The position numbers and the translations under genes were made by a program. From assembly GCA_041557595.1 (NCBI GenBank), contig JBFFGE010000150.1, forward strand, positions 1-12,140: 12,140 nt of DNA, given 5' to 3'. The stretch's first letter is position 1. Each line of letters begins with the position of its first letter. This document shows positions 6,870 through 12,140 of the stretch, piece after piece. This stretch comes from JAOTYV01 sp041557595. GTDB lineage: Bacteria; Pseudomonadota; Alphaproteobacteria; UBA8366. A model generated the notes under the pieces. It worked only from the letters and a program-made list of their open reading frames with translations, was not told where the DNA came from and did no database searches.

Positions 6870-6960
6870 GGCGTTCTCCATTCCGAACCGGTCCCGATGG
6901 GCGTGACATTATCGCGCCGATCCTCAAGACTAACGCAAATTTGGCTGCGGGTGCGCCGAC

Positions 6961-6978
6961 GTTGCGATAATTCGCAAC
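6961..6978. promoter_or_regulatory. Perfect palindrome in divergent promoter, candidate operator
   Basis: GTTGCGA-TAAT-TCGCAAC is a perfect 7-base inverted repeat with a 4-base spacer, centred about 68 bases before the DLH-family start and 100 before the aminotransferase start. A further inverted half-site, ATTATCGC, lies at 6908-6915 and equals the complement of GCGATAAT (6964-6971). The size fits dimeric LysR, MarR or GntR-type regulators; none is encoded nearby in this window. Confidence 0.5.
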
Positions 6979-6999
6979 GCCGCGTGCAGTCGGTACCAT
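6971..6999 (+). promoter_or_regulatory. Possible sigma-70-type promoter for the DLH-family operon
   Basis: TTCGCA (6971-6976) and TACCAT (6994-6999) each match the sigma-70 boxes at four of six positions and are 17 bases apart. They place a start near 7006, about 30 bases before the ATG at 7038. The -35 box overlaps the palindrome's right arm, which would make it a repressor site. The match is weak. Confidence 0.25.
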
Positions 7000-7037
7000 T
7001 TCGTCGTTCGAATACGCGCAGACAGGGAGCACAGAAC

Positions 7038-7757
7038 ATGCATCGCATCGACACCGTGACGGTCAAGGACAGCCCGATGGAAATCTTCATGTATGAGCCG
7101 AAAGGCGACGGCCCGCATCCGGGGATCGTCCTGGCCCAGCATATTCCGGTCGGTCATACCGGCGTCGAGAACGACACGGTCACGCTGAAGACCGCCGAGC
7201 GCTATGCCGAAAACGGCTTTGCGGTCGCCGTGCCGTTCATATTCCACTGGTGGCCGAAGGAGGTAGATATCCAGATCAAGCGCGACGAATTCCGCGACGA
7301 CTGGACGGTGCTGGACCTCAAGGCGACGTTCGATCATCTGGCGGGACAAAAAAACGTCGACGGATCGCGCATCGGTATCGTCGGCCATTGCTGGGGCGGC
7401 CGGGTCGCCTGGCTCGGCGCGTGCCACAATCCGGAGTACAAGGCATGCGGGATTTTTTACGGCGGGCGGATCAAGAATCCGATGGGACCGGGAACGCCGC
7501 CGGCAATCGATCTCGCGGGCAACATAAAATGTCCGGTCGCCGGGTTTTTCGGCAACGAGGACCAGGGGCCGTCGCCGCAAGACGTGGACGACTACGATGC
7601 GGCGCTCACCGCCGCCGGCGTGCCGCACACCTTTCACCGCTATGACGGCGCCGGCCATGGGTTCCAGTCCTTCACCAGCGAGGAACGCTACCGGCACGAT
7701 GTCAGCGAAGACGCGTGGGACAAGGTTCTCGCCTTCCTGGGCAAGGAACTCGGCTAA
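7038..7757 (+). CDS. Dienelactone hydrolase family protein
   Basis: A 239-residue alpha/beta-hydrolase of the dienelactone hydrolase (DLH) family, full length. The nucleophile elbow is GHCWGG (116-121) with Cys118, the acid is Asp175 in GNEDQG, and the base is His207 in GAGHGF; this Cys-His-Asp triad is the family signature. The conserved Glu that activates the Cys in classical DLH (in an QEIFG-like strand) is replaced: the strand reads VLAQHIPVGHTG, giving His35. The true substrate may therefore not be a dienelactone. Start ATG 7038 has AGGGAG eight bases upstream; the frame is open far upstream but that part overlaps the aminotransferase. The deacetylase gene follows 32 bases downstream in the same unit. 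No signal peptide; probably cytoplasmic. Confidence 0.9.
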   Translation: MHRIDTVTVKDSPMEIFMYEPKGDGPHPGIVLAQHIPVGHTGVENDTVTLKTAERYAENGFAVAVPFIFHWWPKEVDIQIKRDEFRDDWTVLDLKATFDHLAGQKNVDGSRIGIVGHCWGGRVAWLGACHNPEYKACGIFYGGRIKNPMGPGTPPAIDLAGNIKCPVAGFFGNEDQGPSPQDVDDYDAALTAAGVPHTFHRYDGAGHGFQSFTSEERYRHDVSEDAWDKVLAFLGKELG

Positions 7758-7789
7758 GCGTTCGGCAAGCGGATAAGGAGCAGGTCGCG

Positions 7790-8680
7790 ATGGAACCCCG
7801 ACCCTACGGACCCTTCAACTACGTGCCGATCAACCGGCGGCCCAAGATCACCTGGCCGGGCGGAGCGCAGCTCGCCCTTTGGGTGGTGCCCAACATCGAG
7901 TATTTCGCACTCGACGAGCCCCTGCCGAACGATGCGCATCAGCGCCCGGGGCCCGACGCCAAGACGCCGATGGTCCGCGAATGGGGGCAGCGCGATTACG
8001 GCAACCGGGTCGGCGTCTTTCGCATCATGGAGGTGCTGGAGAAACACGGCATTCGCGGCACGGTGTCGCTCAACAGCAAGGTCTGCGACGCCTTCCCGGA
8101 AATCATCGAGGATTGCCTGAAGCTCGACTGGGACTTCATGGGCCATGGGCAGGCCAATATGCATCGGCAGAACGAGATTCCACCGGAGACCGAGCATGAT
8201 TTCATCCGCCAATCGCTCGACCGCATCGAGGCGGCGACCGGCAGGCGGCCCGCGGGCTGGCTCGGCTCCGGTCTGGCGGAAACCTGGAACACGCTGGACT
8301 ACCTGGTCGAGGAAGGCTGCCTCTACGTTTCCGACTGGGTCAACGACGACCAGCCCTACATGATGGACATAAACGGCAAACCGCTGGTCTATCTGCCGTA
8401 TTCCTATGAGGTCAACGATTCGCCGGCGCTCAGTTTCCGCCGCCACACGCCGGAGCAGTTCGAACGCATGATCGTCGACCAGTTCGACGTGTTGTATCGC
8501 GAAGGCGCGGAATCGGGCCGGGTCATGGCGATCTGCCTGCACCCGTTCATCATCGGCCAACCGCACCGCATCGGCGCGCTCGACCGGGCGCTCGCGCACA
8601 TTTCCGCCCATGACGGTGTGTGGAAGGCGACCGGCCGCGAGATCGTCGAACACTACCTCGCGTCGGGCGTGACGTTCTGA
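7790..8680 (+). CDS. Polysaccharide deacetylase family protein (PuuE allantoinase/PgdA-like)
   Basis: A 296-residue protein of the NodB-fold carbohydrate esterase 4 superfamily, closest in layout to cytoplasmic PuuE-type allantoinase and Helicobacter PgdA. It shows the YGNRVGVFRIMEVLEKHG block (70-87), GHG at 118-120, the MIVDQFDVLYREG segment (228-239) and the C-terminal LHPF (250-253) with His251. The metal triad of the family looks incomplete: at the first Asp position it has N35/E37, and the second His of HxxxH is Asn123, with a displaced His125. This agrees with the metal-independent PuuE type more than with NodB deacetylases. No signal peptide is present, which argues against cell-wall work. 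ATG 7790 has AAGGAG nine bases upstream. It is co-transcribed with the DLH-family gene, so a ring-opening or amide-hydrolysis step is plausible (inference). Confidence 0.82.
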   Translation: MEPRPYGPFNYVPINRRPKITWPGGAQLALWVVPNIEYFALDEPLPNDAHQRPGPDAKTPMVREWGQRDYGNRVGVFRIMEVLEKHGIRGTVSLNSKVCDAFPEIIEDCLKLDWDFMGHGQANMHRQNEIPPETEHDFIRQSLDRIEAATGRRPAGWLGSGLAETWNTLDYLVEEGCLYVSDWVNDDQPYMMDINGKPLVYLPYSYEVNDSPALSFRRHTPEQFERMIVDQFDVLYREGAESGRVMAICLHPFIIGQPHRIGALDRALAHISAHDGVWKATGREIVEHYLASGVTF

Positions 8681-8737
8681 CTCGAACGTCTGCGCCTTGC
8701 AGCGCCGCCCGACCGAGAGTCGCCATCGCTTTCCGCG

Positions 8738-9274
8738 CTACGCCGCCGGCTGTGCGCCGGTGTCCGTTTGCGAAGATTGCAATTCCTTGGCGTGGTCGGC
8801 GAAGGTCGCGCGCAGCTTCTCTTCCTGTTCCGCGGACAGGGATGTTCGTATGACCGTGCCACCGAACGGTTGCACTTCGGGCAGCACCTTATCCGGCGTA
8901 ACCTTCCGGACCAGCAGGAACAGCGCCGACGAACCGGGAACCAGGGTTTCGCCGATCTCCTTCATGAACTTGTCGTCGATCCCGATGTCGGTGAGAAAGC
9001 CGACGAGGGCGCCGCTTCCCGCGCCGACGGCGATACCGAGCAGCGGATTGAGGAACAGCAAACCGATCAACATCCCCCAGAGACTGCCGCTGGCAGCACC
9101 GCCGACGACAAGGTTATGGGTCTGTTTCAGTTTCACCTTGCCGTCTTCGTCGCGAATCACGACGACCGCATCGTCAAGATCGATGAGGTGTTCCTTTTTC
9201 ATTCGTTCGAGCTTCTGCAGAACTTCTCCGGCTTTGAATTCTTCGTCATAGGCGATTGCGATTAGGTCGCTCAT
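8738..9274 (-). CDS. DUF1269 domain membrane protein
   Basis: A 178-residue protein of the DUF1269 family, opening with the typical MSDLIAIAYDEE. Residues about 54-93 form a Gly/Ala-rich hairpin of two membrane-spanning or glycine-zipper helices (GGAASGS then GIAVGAGSGALVGFL). A soluble domain on each side has acidic and basic stretches (KLERMKKEH; SAEQEEKLRATFADHAKEL). The role of the family is unknown; it is often seen among stress and envelope proteins. ATG 9274 has GGAGG five bases upstream. A GGAAC-N16-CGTT promoter lies just before it, so general stress control is likely. It converges on the deacetylase gene with a 57-base gap. Confidence 0.88.
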   Translation of the reverse strand: MSDLIAIAYDEEFKAGEVLQKLERMKKEHLIDLDDAVVVIRDEDGKVKLKQTHNLVVGGAASGSLWGMLIGLLFLNPLLGIAVGAGSGALVGFLTDIGIDDKFMKEIGETLVPGSSALFLLVRKVTPDKVLPEVQPFGGTVIRTSLSAEQEEKLRATFADHAKELQSSQTDTGAQPAA

Positions 9275-9307
9275 ACATCCCTCCGCGTTCGTGGTCTCAA
9301 CCAGTAC

Positions 9308-9332
9308 AACGCGGAAAGGGCATGCGGGTTCC
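9308..9332 (-). promoter_or_regulatory. EcfG-type general stress promoter for the DUF1269 gene
   Basis: On the minus strand, GGAAC (9332-9328) and CGTT (9311-9308) are separated by 16 bases, which is the GGAAC-N16/17-CGTT consensus of the alphaproteobacterial EcfG (PhyR-NepR-EcfG) sigma factor. The -10 element ends 34 bases before the ATG at 9274, a good promoter distance. I found no second copy of this pattern in the other gene starts I checked. Confidence 0.6.
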
Positions 9333-9415
9333 ACGGCGCATCGAACCTGTGCGATTGGGTTTGGGAAGGCGGCCGCGCGTCGGGTGTGAGGTTTTAGCGC
9401 TGAATTATTTCTGAC

Positions 9416-9495
9416 GTCATTCCGGACGGCGCGTCGGGCCAATCCGGAATCCAGTGATCTCCCAGCGCCTGGATTCCCGCTTTCGCGGGAATGAC
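9416..9495. repeat. Palindromic intergenic repeat, copy 2 (inverted)
   Basis: An 80-base element bounded by GTCATTCC and GGAATGAC, containing the same two hairpins as copy 1 (5529-5610) in reverse order: the CCGGAAT arms first, then ATTCCC-N8-GGGAAT at the right. The CTGGATTCC joint is shared. It lies between the end of the large ThDP enzyme and the start of the DUF1269 gene, in a place where it can end the ThDP transcript. Confidence 0.85.
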
Positions 9496-9516
9496 CACCG
9501 AGAATTGAAATCACCG

Positions 9517-11235
9517 CTACGAATTCAGCGCATATTCCTTGTACCAGCTTGAATCCGCGCCCTGGCCGACATTGGTGATATGGACGTCGAGCAGGAACGG
9601 TTCGCCCGCCGCTTGCGCGTCGCGGCCGCGCTGCAGGGCGGCGGCGAGGTCGCCGGGCTCGTGCACATGCATGCCCTCGATGCCCTGCGCCTTCGCCAGC
9701 ATGACGTAGTCGATCGCCGGATCGCCGAGGAAGGTTTCCGGATACTTGTTCTGCTCTTTCATGTCGCCGCCCCAGGCGGCGAAATTCGTGCGCACGGTCT
9801 GATAGTTCATGTTGTTCCAGACCACGGTGAGGATCGGCAGGCTGTAACGCGCCATGGTCCAGAAGCCGGAGGCGCTGTACATCACGCCGCCGTCGCCGAT
9901 GCTGAGCACGACGGGCCGGTCGGGCGCGCCGAGTTGCGCGCCGATCGCGCCGCCGACGCCATAGCCGAGGCTGCCGCCGGCGGTGCGCACCATGCGCCAG
10001 TCGTTGTCGCCGTAGCCGAACGGCATGAGGTGGTCGGCCGCGCGGAAATTCTCCGAGAGCAGCAGGGTATTCTTGGCCAGGTTCTGCGCCATCTCATGGC
10101 CCAGATAGAGCGGGTGGATCGGGTTGTCCTTGGACAGCTTGCCTGCCTGTTCGGCTTGCTGCGCCGCCCGCGCCTCGGCCTGGGAATACAGATCCGATTT
10201 GCGCTTTTGCAGGTGCTTCAAATTCGAATGGTCCGGCTTCCAGAGCGCGTTCAGCGCGGTCAGCGTGTGCTTGACGTTGCCCCAGACGTCCATGTCCAAC
10301 GCGAAGGTGTTGCCCATCATCGCCGGATCGTGGCCGATGCCGATGATCGTGCCGGTTTTCTGGAACTTGAGGTCGGCCGGATTGGCGCGCGTGTTCTGCC
10401 GGTACCCTACGCAGCACACGACGTCCCAATCCTGTTCCTCCATCGCGTCGATCATGCCCACATAGTTGGGGTGCTTCAGCGGGAACGCGCCGTAGTCGTA
10501 AAACCCGACCGCGACGGGCAGCGAGTAGTTCTCCGCCAGTTCGAGGATTTCACGCTGGGCGCCGGCGGTCCGGATGTCGGGTCCGACGAGCAGCAGCGGG
10601 TTTTCGGCGTTGAGCAGCGCGTCATGGATTTTTTCGATCGTCCCGCCGTTCGGGACTTGCGCCATTTCCAATCCCTGTACGGCCTGGATAGTACCTTCGA
10701 CGCCGGTCGCGTCGAGCGCCGGGCTCGAAAATGCCAGATAGACCGGTCCGGTTGGCATGGTCATGGCTTCCTTGAAGGCGCGCCGTGTCGCCATCGCGAC
10801 GCCGCGGGCGTCGATCACTTCCCAGCGTTTCTTGGTGATGTCCTCAACCGCGCCCATTTGGGAGAATCCGCTGCTGGCGCCCAGCGTATTATGGTCCCCG
10901 AACGATCCGGGATCGCGCATCGCCGCGGTCACCACCATCGGTGAGCCGTCGAAATAGGCGTTCTGGAGCTGGCCCGAGCCCTGCCGTGTGCCCGCCGCCA
11001 GGTGCACATTGACGAAGGCGGTCTTGTTCGCGGCTTTCGCGTATCCGTCGGCGGCCGACAGCACCAGCGATTCCGCCAGCAGGAGGATTGGCTGAACGCC
11101 GGGAACGGTGAGAAACGCGTTGAAGAAGCCGGCCTCCGCGCTGCCGGTATTGGTGAACGCGTATTCGACGTCCTGCGCCACCAATTGATGCATGAGCAAT
11201 TCCCCGCCCGTGCCGACGACCGTTTTCTTACTCAT
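9517..11235 (-). CDS. Thiamine-diphosphate-requiring enzyme (acetolactate synthase/benzoylformate decarboxylase-like)
   Basis: A full-length 572-residue ThDP enzyme with the usual three domains. Glu55 in LLLAESLVLSAADG is the catalytic Glu that activates the cofactor. The GDGG...NN motif at 447-475 binds Mg and diphosphate, and GSLGYGVGGAIGAQLG (421-436) is the loop before it. The middle domain (about 190-330) carries LLLVGPDIRTAG at 214-225. Family members decarboxylate or ligate 2-oxo acids such as pyruvate or benzoylformate; the motifs do not fix the substrate, and no small regulatory subunit gene is nearby, which argues against the biosynthetic acetolactate synthase. ATG 11235 has GGAGG eight to nine bases upstream. 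It lies 55 bases downstream of the NmrA-like gene on the same strand, so the two could be one operon. The repeat at 9416-9495 follows its stop. Confidence 0.9.
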   Translation of the reverse strand: MSKKTVVGTGGELLMHQLVAQDVEYAFTNTGSAEAGFFNAFLTVPGVQPILLLAESLVLSAADGYAKAANKTAFVNVHLAAGTRQGSGQLQNAYFDGSPMVVTAAMRDPGSFGDHNTLGASSGFSQMGAVEDITKKRWEVIDARGVAMATRRAFKEAMTMPTGPVYLAFSSPALDATGVEGTIQAVQGLEMAQVPNGGTIEKIHDALLNAENPLLLVGPDIRTAGAQREILELAENYSLPVAVGFYDYGAFPLKHPNYVGMIDAMEEQDWDVVCCVGYRQNTRANPADLKFQKTGTIIGIGHDPAMMGNTFALDMDVWGNVKHTLTALNALWKPDHSNLKHLQKRKSDLYSQAEARAAQQAEQAGKLSKDNPIHPLYLGHEMAQNLAKNTLLLSENFRAADHLMPFGYGDNDWRMVRTAGGSLGYGVGGAIGAQLGAPDRPVVLSIGDGGVMYSASGFWTMARYSLPILTVVWNNMNYQTVRTNFAAWGGDMKEQNKYPETFLGDPAIDYVMLAKAQGIEGMHVHEPGDLAAALQRGRDAQAAGEPFLLDVHITNVGQGADSSWYKEYALNS

Positions 11236-11290
11236 GAAGCTGCTCCTCCGGATGTGACGATGATGACCGATGCGTCCTTTCAGGATACCG

Positions 11291-12140
11291 CTATGACGCG
11301 CCCGCTGTCACGGGGACGGCCTGCGGGATGGCGCGAGCGGCGTGCCATTCGGCGTTCTCTTGCGCAGCGAGCGGGTTGCGCAGGAGCGGATGACCCTGTT
11401 CGCGCTCGAATGCGTCCAGGTTGGGCGCGCGGGTGAGCAGCATGCGGCCGAGCAAGGCGATGGCATCGCGCTTGCCGCCCAATTTGAGTCTCGGGTGAAT
11501 GAGCGTTGGATTGGCGATATAGCGCCGCGCGATAGTCTCGAAATCTTCCGGGGGCGTGCCGGTGAGTTCGCGAACGTGATCGGTCGGAGCGCCAATCGCG
11601 AAGGCGCCATCCTTGAGGGCCTCCGTGTAGTGGCGCAATTGCGATGCTTCGAAGACCGGGAATCCCTGGGCTATCGCCGCCTTGAGGAAAATTTTGAACG
11701 GCACGTCGCGGTACGCAACCTTGCGGTCCAGCACTCGCGACAGAATTCCCGCGATGTCGGCGGTGGACAGCAGCTTCGGTCCGGTCGGGCGATAACTCTT
11801 GCCGATATGCGGCGCCGGATCCATGAGCACGGCCGCGGCGACCCGGGCAATGTCTTCGTTCGACGGCGGGGCGTTAAGACCGTCGCCGAAGGGCGCGGCC
11901 AACATGCCGAAATGCGCGATCGTCGGAAGGCCCAGGAGATAGATGAACGCGAACAGACCGGGATTGACGTGCACCACGTCGACCGATGGCATCCAGCGGA
12001 TGAAGTTGTTGGCGAGCCAATGTTCGCGCGTCACGACCGATGGATCGGACGGGCTGGAAAGCCATTGGCTGAGCAGCGTAACCATTTCCAGCTTCGCTTC
12101 CTCGGCGGCCAATGCAAAGACCGCGGTGTTGTGCAGCAAA
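11291..12140 (-). CDS. NmrA-like NAD(P)-binding oxidoreductase, C-terminal part
   Basis: About 283 residues remain; the 5' end and the Rossmann GxxGxxG motif lie beyond the window, and the first in-frame TTG near 12139 is probably internal. The remaining part fits the NmrA/SDR-like family: an acidic helix (LAAEEAKLEMVTLLSQWL), the VDVVHVNPGLF segment where the active-site strand lies, a GDGLNAPPSNEDIARVAAAVL block typical of NmrA proteins, and a GKSYRPTGPKLLSTADIA stretch that usually follows. NmrA-like proteins bind NAD(P) and work as redox sensors or reductases. The last part (about 230-283) looks like a family-specific tail. It is upstream of the ThDP enzyme on the same strand. The nearest promoter must be outside the window. 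Confidence 0.85.
   Translation of the reverse strand, partial: LLHNTAVFALAAEEAKLEMVTLLSQWLSSPSDPSVVTREHWLANNFIRWMPSVDVVHVNPGLFAFIYLLGLPTIAHFGMLAAPFGDGLNAPPSNEDIARVAAAVLMDPAPHIGKSYRPTGPKLLSTADIAGILSRVLDRKVAYRDVPFKIFLKAAIAQGFPVFEASQLRHYTEALKDGAFAIGAPTDHVRELTGTPPEDFETIARRYIANPTLIHPRLKLGGKRDAIALLGRMLLTRAPNLDAFEREQGHPLLRNPLAAQENAEWHAARAIPQAVPVTAGAS

Noticed and set aside
6405..7037. N-terminal extension of the DLH-family frame
   Set aside because: The frame is open upstream, but it overlaps the aminotransferase and the DLH protein begins naturally at 7038 with a good ribosome-binding site.
9580..10944. Plus-strand frame of 454 codons over the ThDP enzyme
   Set aside because: It is antisense to the ThDP enzyme with GDG and NN motifs; the translation has no family pattern.

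Overview
The window looks like a piece of a GC-rich alphaproteobacterial chromosome. The evidence is the base composition and codon use, an EcfG-type (general stress sigma factor) promoter upstream of a DUF1269 gene, and two copies of a palindromic intergenic repeat of a kind common in Proteobacteria. I cannot name the genus. The content is catabolic or 'accessory metabolism': stand-alone enzymes with no core housekeeping gene. I see no tRNA, rRNA, CRISPR, transposase or phage gene.

Layout. 1-714 (+) is the C-terminal part of a thiamine diphosphate (ThDP) enzyme cut by the window edge. It converges on a minus-strand pair made of an ArsR-type regulator (2670-1960) followed by a zinc-free quinone oxidoreductase (1827-826). 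Divergent from the regulator, 2793-5471 (+) is a tight four-gene unit: a cupin, a small SCP2-like protein, a serine alpha/beta-hydrolase and a LinB-like haloalkane dehalogenase. The last three are joined by an ATGA overlap and a 2-base gap. A palindromic repeat separates this unit from a PLP aminotransferase on the minus strand (6869-5637). Divergent from that is a two-gene unit (7038-8680) of a dienelactone-hydrolase-family protein and a PuuE/PgdA-like polysaccharide deacetylase. A strong palindrome lies between the aminotransferase and this unit. 9274-8738 (-) is a DUF1269 membrane protein behind the EcfG-type promoter. 11235-9517 (-) is a full-length second ThDP enzyme, and 12140-11291 (-) is the C-terminal part of an NmrA-like oxidoreductase cut by the window edge.

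How it may fit together. The best supported functional unit is the dehalogenase operon. The dehalogenase would turn a halogenated alkane or cycloalkene into an alcohol plus halide. The coupled Ser-hydrolase, SCP2-like and cupin proteins would assist in uptake or further processing, with the divergent ArsR protein as a plausible regulator. Within about 4 kb there are three alpha/beta-hydrolase-fold enzymes with three different nucleophiles (Ser, Asp, Cys). The aminotransferase, deacetylase and ThDP enzymes are typical of amino-acid, ureide or 2-oxo-acid catabolism, and I cannot tie them to one pathway.

No stretch longer than 300 bases lacks a gene. The longest gaps are 9275-9516 (EcfG-type promoter and repeat copy 2), 6870-7037 (divergent promoters and palindrome), 5472-5636 (repeat copy 1), 1828-1959 (nothing clear) and 2671-2792 (divergent promoters).
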